From: DASUPK01 sp963744105
Lineage (GTDB): Bacteria; Actinomycetota; Thermoleophilia; Solirubrobacterales; 70-9
Length of the DNA stretch: 64,000 nt
Direction of reading: 5' to 3'
NCBI GenBank assembly: GCA_963744105.1
Contig: CAVUSJ010000004.1
Coordinates: 186,001 to 250,000, forward strand
Made by a program: the position numbers and the translations under genes. Each line of letters starts with the position of its first letter. Within the stretch, counting starts at the first letter, position 1. Shown here piece after piece: positions 1 to 7,640 of the stretch. The notes under the pieces are model-generated. The model saw only the letters and a program-made list of their open reading frames with translations, ran no database searches and was not told the origin of the DNA.

Positions 1-329
1 ACGACGACCCGCCTCTCCCGGATGGTGAGTCCCGGCAGGACGAACGCGTAGGCCTGATAGAGGATCACCGGCAGCGAGATCACCAGGGCCGCGTAGGCGG
101 TGATCGTCACGGTGGTGGTGAAGGGCTCGGCGACGCCGAAGGTGATCGGGGTCCGGTCGCCCGGCAGTGGCGCATTGGCGATGTCGAGCAGCCGGCTGTT
201 CTGCCAGAAGCAGAGTCCGAACGCCACGGAAAACGTGACGATCGAAATGACGATCCGCGTCCGTAGCTCGTCGAGATGTTCGACGAGCGTAAGCCGGTCC
301 TGGAAGTCGACCGGCCGCAGCCGGGCCAT
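1..329 (-). CDS. tatC: Sec-independent translocase TatC (N-terminal part, cut by window edge)
   Basis: TatC is the polytopic receptor of the twin-arginine translocase, which exports folded proteins across the cytoplasmic membrane. The visible ~110 residues contain HLDELRTR just before the first membrane segment, a GVAEPF element after it, and YQAYAFVLPGL followed by a basic ER at the window edge; all are TatC hallmarks. The ATG at 329-327 lies three bases after the tatA stop, so the two are co-transcribed. The C-terminal half is outside the window. The Rieske protein encoded at 5054-5743 is a plausible client. Confidence 0.93.
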   Translation of the reverse strand, partial: MARLRPVDFQDRLTLVEHLDELRTRIVISIVTFSVAFGLCFWQNSRLLDIANAPLPGDRTPITFGVAEPFTTTVTITAYAALVISLPVILYQAYAFVLPGLTIRERRVV

Positions 330-332
330 TGA

Positions 333-629
333 CTAGGCCTTGTTCTCGGTGGGCGAAACGACCTCGCCCTCGACGGGCTCCGCCGGGCTCTGCGCTGCCG
401 CCGGGGGCGGCGGCTGCGGCTGGCTTGCCTGCACCTGCTGGCTCGCCTGCAACTCGCGCTGCTTCTCCTCGGGGGAATCCTTGGCCGAGTCCCCAGAGAT
501 TGAGTTCTTGAACTCGCGGATGCCGTGTCCCATCGACTTGCCGAGCTCCGGAAGGCGCTTCGGCCCGAAGATGATCAGGACGATGATGAGAACGACTGCT
601 ATCTCGAGCGGTCCCACGTTGGGAAGCAT
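333..629 (-). CDS. tatA: Twin-arginine translocase subunit TatA/TatE
   Basis: Pore-forming subunit of the Tat system. From the ATG at 629 the product has 98 residues: a short N-terminus, one hydrophobic helix (IAVVLIIVLIIFGPKRLPEL) with the FGPKRLPELGK hinge typical of TatA, an amphipathic helix (GKSMGHGIREFKNS), and a Gln/Pro/Ala-rich acidic tail. The frame stays open upstream to 680, but a start there would add 17 residues absent from the family, so 629 is chosen. It precedes tatC in the same direction. TatB and TatA are hard to tell apart in actinobacteria; the short amphipathic helix favours TatA. Confidence 0.9.
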   Translation of the reverse strand: MLPNVGPLEIAVVLIIVLIIFGPKRLPELGKSMGHGIREFKNSISGDSAKDSPEEKQRELQASQQVQASQPQPPPPAAAQSPAEPVEGEVVSPTENKA

Positions 630-683
630 TGCAGCGGATGTTAGCGGCAGGCGGGCGATCGGCAGCCAGGACTTACCCAACGC

Positions 684-1262
684 TCACTTGCGGACGCGCT
701 CCCGGAAGTTCAGGTAGAAGCGGCTCGCGGTCGGCTCCGCCTGGCCCTGGTACTTGCTGCCGGCCTCACTGGCGCCGTAGGCGTGCTCGACCGGGGCGTC
801 CATGCGCATGAAGGAGATCTGGCCGATCGGCATGCCGTGGTAGATCGTGATCGGCAGGTTGGCGAGGTTGGAGAGCTCCAGCGTCAGGTTCCCCTCGAAC
901 CCCGGGTCGACGAACCCCGCCGTCGAGTGGATCACCAGGCCCAGGCGCCCCAGCGAGCTCTTGCCCTCGAGCCGGGCGACCAGATCGTTGGGAAGTTGCA
1001 CCCGCTCCAGCGTCTGCCCGAGCACGAACTCGCCGGGGTGCAGCACGAACGGCTCATCGTCCTCGACCGTGACCAGCTCGGTCAGGTTCTCCATGGGCTC
1101 ACGCACGTCTATGTAGGGGTAACGCGAGTTGTTGAACACGCGAAAGCTGCGGTCCACCCGCATATCCACGCTCGAGGGCTGTACGAGCCCCTCGTCATAG
1201 GGGTCGAACACGAGCCGGCCGGCGGCCACCTCCTCCTTGATAGTGCGATCGCTGAGGACCAT
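684..1262 (-). CDS. dcd: dCTP deaminase, probably the dUMP-forming bifunctional type
   Basis: Deaminates dCTP and, in the bifunctional form, hydrolyses the product to dUMP, feeding thymidylate synthesis. The 192 residues match the family length. The core signature EGKSSLGRLGL, the segment HSTAGFVDPGFEGNLTLEL and the C-terminal AGSKYQGQ..PTASR nucleotide-closing tail are visible. The HSTAGF..PGF version resembles the mycobacterial and methanogen DCD-DUT enzymes rather than the E. coli HVTAHRIDPG version, which supports the dUMP-forming call; that is family knowledge applied here. It has its own short upstream region (1263-1316), shared with a divergent small gene. Confidence 0.93.
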   Translation of the reverse strand: MVLSDRTIKEEVAAGRLVFDPYDEGLVQPSSVDMRVDRSFRVFNNSRYPYIDVREPMENLTELVTVEDDEPFVLHPGEFVLGQTLERVQLPNDLVARLEGKSSLGRLGLVIHSTAGFVDPGFEGNLTLELSNLANLPITIYHGMPIGQISFMRMDAPVEHAYGASEAGSKYQGQAEPTASRFYLNFRERVRK

Positions 1263-1316
1263 TCGCCGCCAGTCTATTCGGCAGGCACGAAATAACCCAC
1301 TTTTGGCCTAAAGGTC

Positions 1317-1697
1317 GTGGCCGGTGCTCCCGATATGTCCCCCACGATGGGAGTTCCGAAGCGGACAAAGACACAGGATCGGGTCGAAACCGGCCGCAAG
1401 TCCGCCGAGGGGATGCACTCCTGCCCCAGCTGCTCCTCGATCCTCGTTCAGCCGGTCAACTGGCACGAGCAGGGCGACGGCGCCTGGAACGTCGAGCTCC
1501 GCTGTCCCGAGTGCGAGTGGTGGGGCCGCGACACCTACAGCCAGGCCGAGGTCGACCACTACGACGAGGAGCTCGATCGCAGCGGTCAGGAGCTGATCGA
1601 GGACCTCCGCTCGCTCACCCGGGCGAACATGGAGGACGAGGCCGATCGGTTCGCGACAGCCCTGGCGAGCGACTGCGTCCTTCCCGAAGACTTCTAG
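1317..1697 (+). CDS. Small zinc-ribbon-like hypothetical protein
   Basis: A 126-residue protein of unknown function. It has two CxxC knuckles (CPSC near residue 36 and CPEC near residue 63) about 24 residues apart, a spacing typical of a zinc ribbon. Between them is VQPVNWHEQGDGAWNVELRC, and after them an acidic helical tail. It starts with GTG at 1317; ATG codons at residues 7 and 11 are alternatives. It is transcribed divergently from dcd and ends before a strong hairpin at 1745-1774. Coding is supported by the ordered Cys pairs and third-position GC; function is not inferable. Confidence 0.65.
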   Translation: MAGAPDMSPTMGVPKRTKTQDRVETGRKSAEGMHSCPSCSSILVQPVNWHEQGDGAWNVELRCPECEWWGRDTYSQAEVDHYDEELDRSGQELIEDLRSLTRANMEDEADRFATALASDCVLPEDF

Positions 1698-1744
1698 CGC
1701 GAGTCACACCAAAGAAGTACCACTCCAACGAGTCACCTCCCTGC

Positions 1745-1774
1745 AGTCAACGGCCCCGTAAGGGGTCGTTGACT
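1745..1774. terminator. Bidirectional hairpin terminator
   Basis: Thirteen-base arms at 1745-1757 and 1762-1774 pair through a GTAA loop, with one G.T wobble in the + strand transcript. Short T/A runs flank the stem. It lies between the convergent 3' ends of the zinc-ribbon gene and the polyprenyl synthase, whose stop codon is directly adjacent at 1776, so it can serve both transcripts. Confidence 0.75.
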
Positions 1775-1775
1775 T

Positions 1776-2756
1776 TCAGGCGTACCGCTCGACCACGCCG
1801 TCGGCGATCATCCCGAGCAGCTCGCGCTCCTCGTCCGTGAAGTCCGGTGCGTCCAGGATCTCCTTGGCCCGCCTGATTCCGTCCTTGGCCCGCTCGCGGA
1901 CCTCGTCGAGCGCCAGCGTCGCCGCGATCCGGTCGCAGAGCGCCTCCGCGGACTCCTGGTCGAGCCCCCGAAGCTCGGCGGAACCGAGGTCCGGGTCGAG
2001 CCGGCGGGCCAGGATCAGGGGCAGGGTCACCGTGCCGTCGAGGAGATCGGTGCCGCGGGCCTTTCCGGTGCGCTCCGGAGGGCCGGTGACGTCGAGGACG
2101 TCGTCGAGGAGCTGGAAGGCGAGGCCGATATCACGGCCGAAGGCGGCGAGCTGCTCGGTTCCGGCCCGTCCGGAGGAGATGCGCCCGAGACGGCAGGCCG
2201 ACTCGAAGAGGCGCGCGGTCTTGAGGGAGCACCGCTCGAGATAGCGCTCCTCGGTGATGGAGGTGTCGAAGGTGTCGTGTCGCTGGGCGAGCTCGCCAAG
2301 CGCGAGGGCGACCGACGCGGAGCTCAGCTCCGCAACCTCCGCCTCGCCTCCGTCGACGGCAAGCTCCGCGAAGGCGCGCGAGAAGAGCAGGTCGCCGACC
2401 CCGACCGCGCGATCGCGCCCGGAGCGGGCGACCACGGTCGGGCGGCCTCGCCGCACCGGGGCGCCGTCCAGCACGTCGTCGTGAACCAGCGTCGCCATGT
2501 GGACCATCTCCACAGCGGTTGCGACCCGCACGGCTCGGTCACCTGCACCGTCCCCGGCGGCCATCAGGACCAGCAGGGGCCGCATCCGCTTGCCTCCGGC
2601 GGTCAGCGTGGCCTCGGCCTCCTCGCCGAGCCTGGGCCCGTAGCCGGCGGAGAGCTCCGCGAGCCGTCCCTCGACCTGGGCCATGCGGGCCGGCAGCCAG
2701 GCGCTCGCGGCGTCCATCACGGCGGTCACGGGAGGTGGTATCGAGGAGCGGGTCAT
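1776..2756 (-). CDS. All-trans polyprenyl diphosphate synthase
   Basis: Head-to-tail prenyl elongase that should supply the isoprenoid tail of menaquinone. The 326-residue protein has the substrate Lys/Arg region GGKRMRP, the first Asp-rich motif LVHDDVLDGAPVRRGRPT and the second Asp-rich motif FQLLDDVLDVTG, both binding Mg-diphosphate. Residues before the first motif (VEMVHMAT) are small enough for a long-chain product, but chain length cannot be read with certainty. The ATG overlaps the menG stop by four bases (ATGA), so it is the last gene of the heme/bc/menaquinone array. A hepT or ispB-like symbol would be a guess. Confidence 0.9.
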   Translation of the reverse strand: MTRSSIPPPVTAVMDAASAWLPARMAQVEGRLAELSAGYGPRLGEEAEATLTAGGKRMRPLLVLMAAGDGAGDRAVRVATAVEMVHMATLVHDDVLDGAPVRRGRPTVVARSGRDRAVGVGDLLFSRAFAELAVDGGEAEVAELSSASVALALGELAQRHDTFDTSITEERYLERCSLKTARLFESACRLGRISSGRAGTEQLAAFGRDIGLAFQLLDDVLDVTGPPERTGKARGTDLLDGTVTLPLILARRLDPDLGSAELRGLDQESAEALCDRIAATLALDEVRERAKDGIRRAKEILDAPDFTDEERELLGMIADGVVERYA

Positions 2757-3502
2757 TGGGCCTTGGTCGCGCTGTGGATGGCGATGATGCCGCCCGCCAG
2801 CAGAAGCCAGCGGATCTCAGTGAAGCCGGCGGCGTCGATCATCGCCGCCAGGCGCTGCGGGTCGGGGAAGCTGCGCACCGAGTTGGGCAGATAGCTGTAC
2901 GCCTCGGAGTCGCCGGCGAATGAGCCGATCACCGGGACCAGCCGGTCGAACCAGAGCGAGTAGAAGCTCGACAGCGGCTCACGCTGCGGCCGGGTGATCT
3001 CGAGGATCACCAGCCGGCCGCCGGGACGCAGGACCCGTGCTATCTCGGAGAGTCCCTTCCCGAGGTCGGCGAGGTTCCGGGCGCCGAAGCCGATCGTGAC
3101 CGCGTCGAAGCTCTCATCCCCGTAGGGGAGATCGAGCGCGTCGGCCCAGCCGAATTCGACCGGGAGCCCCTCCTCCCCGCTCTTGCGGCGGGCGAGGTCC
3201 AGCATGGCCTCGGAGAAGTCGCTGCCGACCACGCGGCCGTCGACGCCGATCCGCCGCCTCAACACGAGGGCGAGGTCGCCTGTCCCGGTGCAGAGGTCGA
3301 GCGCGTCGGAGCCCGGCCCGACCTGCGCGCGATCGACGGCGCGCTCGCGCCACTGGTGGTGGAGCCCGGCGGTCATCGCCGAGTTCATCAGGTCGTAGAC
3401 GCCCGCGATCCGGTCGAACATGCCCCGGACCTCGGTCGCGAACTCCTCGGAGTCCCGGCGAGGGATGCCGCTCTCGGCCTCGGTGCCGGACGAGACGCTC
3501 AT
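2753..3502 (-). CDS. menG: Demethylmenaquinone methyltransferase (UbiE/MenG)
   Basis: SAM-dependent C-methyltransferase for the last step of menaquinone synthesis. The 249 residues include the SAM motif I LDLCTGTGDLAL, the UbiE signature region DRIAGVYDLMN near the N-terminus, and the second UbiE signature RVLRPGGRLVILE. It sits 34 bases after the subunit IV-cytochrome c gene and overlaps the polyprenyl synthase start. This places quinone maturation with the quinol-oxidising complex. With no ubiquinone genes in sight, menaquinone is the likelier substrate; this is inference. Confidence 0.93.
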   Translation of the reverse strand: MSVSSGTEAESGIPRRDSEEFATEVRGMFDRIAGVYDLMNSAMTAGLHHQWRERAVDRAQVGPGSDALDLCTGTGDLALVLRRRIGVDGRVVGSDFSEAMLDLARRKSGEEGLPVEFGWADALDLPYGDESFDAVTIGFGARNLADLGKGLSEIARVLRPGGRLVILEITRPQREPLSSFYSLWFDRLVPVIGSFAGDSEAYSYLPNSVRSFPDPQRLAAMIDAAGFTEIRWLLLAGGIIAIHSATKAQ

Positions 3503-3536
3503 GTCGGCGAGGTTAGACCGGAGCGGTTGCGGCCGC

Positions 3537-4238
3537 TCAGTTGAGGGAGGCCAGGTACGCCGTCAGCGCCTGGAACTTCGCCGGCGGCAGGCCGGCGTAG
3601 GACGGCATGATGCTCGGGCCGACCTGCAGGGAACGCGCGATCGCGTTGCGGGGTATTCGGGCGCCGATTTGGGTCAGCTCGGGCCCCGGGCCGTCGTTGC
3701 CGTTGTCCCCCAGCTTGTGGCAGGCGAGGCAACCCGATTGGGCGACGACCTCCTTGCCCGGTTCCAATGCGGCGGATGTCTTCAGGTCGATCTGGGTCGG
3801 CGGGCCGGCCGTGGCGCCGAGGAAGGTCAGGTAGGCCATGCCGATGATGGTCAGGATGCCCGCGGTGGTCGCGATCGGCCTTCGCTCCGGCCGTCTCTCC
3901 GCGTTCCGGTCGTAGAACGGGAGGAGCAGGAGCAGCACCATGAACAGCGTCGGCAGCCCGATGGTCGCGATCGGGACCGCCCACGGCGGCTTGATCACCC
4001 GCAGGAGCTCGAAGAGGAAGAAGAAGTACCACTCGGGCCGCGGCGTGTAGGTGGTCGTGGTCGGGTCGACCTTCGGCCCCTGCTCGGCCCCGAGGAGGAT
4101 CGACAGCCCGACGATCACCAGGGCGACGACGAGCATCATCACCGTGTCCTTCATGACCGCGTACGGGAAGAACGGCTTGCCCTTCTTCTTCAGGACTTCG
4201 TAGTCGCGGAGATACTCCTCCTTCTCCTGCCGGTTCAA
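3537..4238 (-). CDS. qcrC: Cytochrome bc complex subunit IV fused to a c-type cytochrome
   Basis: The N-terminal ~125 residues match the C-terminal half of cytochrome b (subunit IV), with YTPRPEWYFFFLFELLRV including the PEWY Qo-site motif, and three hydrophobic helices. After another membrane segment comes a cytochrome c domain with heme motif CLACH (near residue 168) and a distal Met in PSIMPSYAG. I place the start at TTG 4238, not the upstream ATG at 4289. The TTG overlaps the cytochrome b stop as TTGA and is preceded by a strong GGAGG about ten bases upstream. The subunit IV-cyt c fusion is the Bacillus QcrC arrangement and differs from the diheme QcrC of mycobacteria. Confidence 0.9.
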   Translation of the reverse strand: MNRQEKEEYLRDYEVLKKKGKPFFPYAVMKDTVMMLVVALVIVGLSILLGAEQGPKVDPTTTTYTPRPEWYFFFLFELLRVIKPPWAVPIATIGLPTLFMVLLLLLPFYDRNAERRPERRPIATTAGILTIIGMAYLTFLGATAGPPTQIDLKTSAALEPGKEVVAQSGCLACHKLGDNGNDGPGPELTQIGARIPRNAIARSLQVGPSIMPSYAGLPPAKFQALTAYLASLN

Positions 4239-5044
4239 CCCACTTCCTCCTTCCGGAGGGCGGGCTTGGGCCGCTCGGCCTTCATCCACGGGGGAGCCGT
4301 GGTGCCGAGCTTGACCACGAGATAGAGGTGCGCCCCGATCAGGGCGATGATCAGCCCGGGCACTAAGAGCATGTGGATCGCGTAGAACCGCGACAGGGTC
4401 GTGGCGCCGATCTCAGGGCCGGCGCGCAGGAAGTCCGCGAGGTAGGGCCCGAGCACGGGGCCGGTGCCGGTGATGTTGTTGGCCACGATCGTCGCCCAGT
4501 AGGAGCGCTGGTCGAAGGGCAGCAGGTAGCCGGTCAGCCCCATCACCAGGGTGAGGATGATCAGGACGACGCCGATCACCCAGTTGAGCTCCCGCGGGTA
4601 CTTGTAGGCGCCGAAGAAGAAGGTGCGCCCCATGTGCAGGAAGATGCAGACGATCATCACCGAGGCGCCCCACTTGTGCATGCCGCGGACGAACTCGCCC
4701 ATCCAGACGTCGTTGGTCAGGTGGGTGATCGATCCGTACGCCTGGGTCGCGGACGGCGTGTAGTACATCGCCAGGAATACGCCGGTGAGCGCCTGGAAGG
4801 TGAAGGCGAAGAGCGTCGCCGAGCCGAGCGTGTAGAACCAGTTGGTGCCCTTCGGGACCTTGCGGAAGAGCATCCCCGTGAGGAAGCTCGATCCGCCGGT
4901 GCGCTCGTCGAGCCAGCCGATCGTGCCGGCGCCGGCCTCCTTGGCCACCTCGACCGGGCCGGAGCCGTTGCCGTTCGCTCCGTTGGTCCGCTGCCCCGGG
5001 GGCGCCGGGCGGCTAAGCGGTCCTGGCTTTGGAACCTTCGGCAC
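4235..5044 (-). CDS. qcrB: Cytochrome b6-type subunit of a menaquinol:cytochrome c reductase
   Basis: Carries the two b hemes of the bc complex. The 269 residues cover only the first four transmembrane helices. Helix B has HKWGASVMIVCIFLHMGR with its paired His, and helix D has FYAIHMLLVPGL and GAHLYLV with the second pair. Between them is GLTGYLLPFDQ. A ~55-residue Gly/Asn-rich N-terminal extension precedes the fold. It follows the Rieske gene by nine bases and overlaps the subunit IV gene. The split b6/IV arrangement contrasts with the single long QcrB of most actinobacteria. Confidence 0.93.
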   Translation of the reverse strand: MPKVPKPGPLSRPAPPGQRTNGANGNGSGPVEVAKEAGAGTIGWLDERTGGSSFLTGMLFRKVPKGTNWFYTLGSATLFAFTFQALTGVFLAMYYTPSATQAYGSITHLTNDVWMGEFVRGMHKWGASVMIVCIFLHMGRTFFFGAYKYPRELNWVIGVVLIILTLVMGLTGYLLPFDQRSYWATIVANNITGTGPVLGPYLADFLRAGPEIGATTLSRFYAIHMLLVPGLIIALIGAHLYLVVKLGTTAPPWMKAERPKPALRKEEVG

Positions 5045-5053
5045 TCGGCTCTC

Positions 5054-5743
5054 CTACGGTGGCGGCGGCACGGACGGCCGCGGCGGGTAGAGGTAGTTCC
5101 AGACGCCCCCGGTGAACTCCCCTGGATCGCGGGCGCGCACCGGATCGAAGCTGTTGGTGACGCTGTAGCGCGCCCCGATCTCCACCTGGCCGTTGGTGAC
5201 GCGGGTCTGGAAGCGGTCGAGCGGGCGGACCGGCGGGCCGCCGATGCGCTCCCCCACGAACCCGTAGACGCCGCCGTGGCAGGGGCAGATGAAGTTCTTG
5301 GCCGCCTGGACGAAGCGAACGGGGCAGCCGAGGTGCGCGCAGCGCGTGGTGATCGCGATGTACTCGCTCGGGCTCTCCTGCTGATAGCCATTGGGAAGTC
5401 CGGTGAGATCCGGGTTGCCCTGGCGGACGTAGACGGTGGTCTTGCCGGTCTCGCCGATCCCCTCGACCGCGGTGATCACAACGGGCCGATACGTGTCAGG
5501 CGTGAAGTCGGAAGTGGGCCCGACGGCCTGCCAGGGCTCGTCCTCCTGCTCGAACAGCGGCGCGGCGGCGAAGCCGATCGCGGGCAGCACGATTGCGGCC
5601 CCGGCGAGCCCTCCGATGGCCTGCACGGCGACCGTGAAGGCGGTCCGCCGGTTCATGGACTCGCCCTCGAAGTAGCCCGCAGGGTCCGGGTTGGGAAGTC
5701 CCTCCGGCGCCCCCTGCTTGTTGTTGTTTCCCTCTTCAGCCAC
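5054..5743 (-). CDS. qcrA: Rieske iron-sulfur protein of the cytochrome bc complex
   Basis: Holds the 2Fe-2S cluster that takes the first electron from menaquinol. The 229-residue protein has a twin-arginine-like NRRTAF just before a single hydrophobic anchor (near residues 35-58). The cluster ligands are CAHLGC and CPCHGG near residues 137 and 155, with the disulfide Cys in each box. The stop lies nine bases before the cytochrome b start. The start overlaps the end of the upstream unknown gene by eight bases. Rieske proteins are often Tat substrates, which fits the tat genes nearby. Confidence 0.95.
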   Translation of the reverse strand: MAEEGNNNKQGAPEGLPNPDPAGYFEGESMNRRTAFTVAVQAIGGLAGAAIVLPAIGFAAAPLFEQEDEPWQAVGPTSDFTPDTYRPVVITAVEGIGETGKTTVYVRQGNPDLTGLPNGYQQESPSEYIAITTRCAHLGCPVRFVQAAKNFICPCHGGVYGFVGERIGGPPVRPLDRFQTRVTNGQVEIGARYSVTNSFDPVRARDPGEFTGGVWNYLYPPRPSVPPPP

Positions 5744-6344
5744 TGTCTGAGACGTCTTGGGCGAAGCCTATCGAGTCGGCTGCCAGGGCCAGCGCATCGC
5801 TCATGCCCGCCTCGCGCGCGGTTCTGGTAGCGCTGCGGAGCAGCCGATCGGCCGCGTCGGGCTCGGCCTGGCGCAGGGCCTCCTTGGCCCGCTCGTGCTC
5901 CGGGGTGGACCCGGCACCGACGGCAACCGTCGCGGCGAGCCAGAGCACGCCCGCCAGCCGGTCCGCCGAGCCGTTGCCGTGTTCGGCGTGAACCTGTGCC
6001 GAGAGGCTGATCAAGTCGGCCAGCTCCCTGACCGCGTCGAGATCGCCTCGGGCCGCGAGCTTCTCGAGGCCGAGGGCGTAGAGGTAGTCGCCGGCGAGCA
6101 GCCGCAGGTCGCCGTCGGCGCCCTCGATCAGCCTGGGCCGCTCGTAATGGAGCAGGTAGCCCTCCCTGATCGCCTCGATCAGCACCGTGTACTCATCGGC
6201 CGCACCCTCCGCCCGCGGACCGGCGGCCGCGAGGGCGCCCAGCACGGACTCCTCGTCGGGGTCGCGGACGTACGGGGTGATCACGTTCTCCCCGTCGCGA
6301 AGGAGCGCCGAAAGGTCGGCGAGGGAGGTCTCGGTCGGGGCCAT
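5736..6344 (-). CDS. Unknown helical protein encoded upstream of the Rieske gene
   Basis: A 202-residue soluble, mostly alpha-helical protein that I do not recognise. Its most ordered stretch is RLLAGDYLYALGLEKLA followed by DLDAVRELADLISLSAQVHAEHG. The GDYLYALGLE element superficially recalls the region after the first Asp-rich motif of polyprenyl synthases, but no Asp-rich motif is present. It is 27 bases downstream of hemL and overlaps the Rieske start by eight bases, so it is translationally linked to the bc complex. An assembly or prenyl-related role is possible but is guesswork. Confidence 0.75.
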   Translation of the reverse strand: MAPTETSLADLSALLRDGENVITPYVRDPDEESVLGALAAAGPRAEGAADEYTVLIEAIREGYLLHYERPRLIEGADGDLRLLAGDYLYALGLEKLAARGDLDAVRELADLISLSAQVHAEHGNGSADRLAGVLWLAATVAVGAGSTPEHERAKEALRQAEPDAADRLLRSATRTAREAGMSDALALAADSIGFAQDVSDSG

Positions 6345-6371
6345 GCGTGTTTGCGAGATTAGAGCGGGAGG

Positions 6372-7640
6372 TCAGCCGGCGGCCTGCTGAAAGGCCTCGG
6401 CCGCCGCCTCGATCGTCCGGTCGATCGACGCCTCGTCATGGGCGAGCGAGGGGAACCAGGCCTCGAACTGAGACGCGGGCGGGTAGACGCCGCGGTCGAG
6501 CATCGCGCGGCAGAAGCGGCCATACGCCTCAGCGTCGCAGGCCTGGGCGTCGGCGAAGTCCTGAACCGGGTCCGCGCTGAAGAAGACGGTGAGCAGGCCC
6601 GGCACGCTCGCGACCTGAACCGGCAGGTCACCGGCAGCTCGGCGCAGGCCGGTCGCGAGTCGTGTCGTGGCGGACTCGATCCCGACGTAGGCGGCGCCGT
6701 CGAGCTTGCGCAGGGTCGCGAGGCCCGCGGCGACGGCGAGCGGGTTTCCGGAAAGGGTTCCCGCCTGGTAGACGTCGCCGGCCGGGGCGATCCGCTCCAT
6801 CAGCTCGCGGCTACCCCCGTAGGCGGCGGCCGGCAGCCCACCGCCGATCACCTTCCCCATCACGGTCAGGTCCGCCTCGATCCCGAGGAGCTCCTGCGCC
6901 CCGCCGCGCGCGACCCGGAAGCCGCTGATCACCTCGTCGAGGATGAGCAGCGAGCCCGCCTCCGCGGTGGCGTCCCTGACCGCCTCGAGGAACCCGGGGG
7001 CCGGCGGGACGATCCCCATGTTCGCCGGGATCGGCTCGGCGATCACCGCGGCCGGGCGGCCACGCGAGATCGCCGCGATCACCGCGTCGGTGTCGTTCCA
7101 GGGGACGATGACCGTGTCCGAGGCCTGCGCCTCGGTGACGCCCGGGCTCGCCGGGACCCCGGCTGTCGCCAGCCCGGAGCCGCCCTCCGCCAGCAACCCG
7201 TCGACGTGGCCGTGGTAGGCGCCGGCGAACTTGATCACCGTAGTCCGGCCGGTCACGGCGCGTGCGAGGCGAAGCGCCGACATCGTCGCCTCGGTCCCCG
7301 AGCTCGTCATGCGGACCATCTCGACGCTTGCGAAGCGGTCGGCCACCTCGGTCGCCAGCTCGACCTCACCGGCCGTCGGAGCGCCGTAGCTGGTGCCGCG
7401 CCCAGCGGCCTTCCGCACCGCATCGACCACCAGCGGGTCGGCGTGGCCCAGGATCAGGGGACCCCAGGAGGAGACCCAGTCGACGTACCGGTTGCCGTCG
7501 ACGTCCCAGATGTAAGGGCCCTCGCCGTGGTCGATGAAGATCGGATCGCGCCCGATCGACCGCATCGCCCGGACCGGCGAGTTCACCCCTCCGGGCATCA
7601 CCTCGAGAGCCCGCCGGTACAGCTCCTCCGACCGGCTTAT
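6372..7640 (-). CDS. hemL: Glutamate-1-semialdehyde 2,1-aminomutase
   Basis: PLP enzyme that makes 5-aminolevulinate in the C5 heme pathway. Visible motifs are MPGGVNSPVRA at the N-terminus, SGTEATMSALRLAR, the region ILDEVISGFRVARGG and VMGKVIGGGLPAAAYGG with the PLP lysine. The family N-terminus (SRSEELYRRALEVMPGG) is in frame, but its initiator position is ATA at 7640-7638. A GGGAGG lies ten bases upstream. The first standard start is GTG at 7601, which would remove 13 conserved residues. ATA overlaps the upstream TAA; a single A-to-G change would give the ATGA overlap used by its neighbours. With 7640 the length is 422, normal for HemL. Confidence 0.93.
   Translation of the reverse strand: MSRSEELYRRALEVMPGGVNSPVRAMRSIGRDPIFIDHGEGPYIWDVDGNRYVDWVSSWGPLILGHADPLVVDAVRKAAGRGTSYGAPTAGEVELATEVADRFASVEMVRMTSSGTEATMSALRLARAVTGRTTVIKFAGAYHGHVDGLLAEGGSGLATAGVPASPGVTEAQASDTVIVPWNDTDAVIAAISRGRPAAVIAEPIPANMGIVPPAPGFLEAVRDATAEAGSLLILDEVISGFRVARGGAQELLGIEADLTVMGKVIGGGLPAAAYGGSRELMERIAPAGDVYQAGTLSGNPLAVAAGLATLRKLDGAAYVGIESATTRLATGLRRAAGDLPVQVASVPGLLTVFFSADPVQDFADAQACDAEAYGRFCRAMLDRGVYPPASQFEAWFPSLAHDEASIDRTIEAAAEAFQQAAG

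Noticed and set aside
1296..1316. Near palindrome TTTTGGCCTAAA upstream of dcd
   Set aside because: Only 12 bp with one mismatched pair; too weak to call an operator.
4373..5830. 485-codon + frame opposite cytochrome b and Rieske
   Set aside because: Antisense to genes with clear heme and cluster ligands; no motifs of its own.
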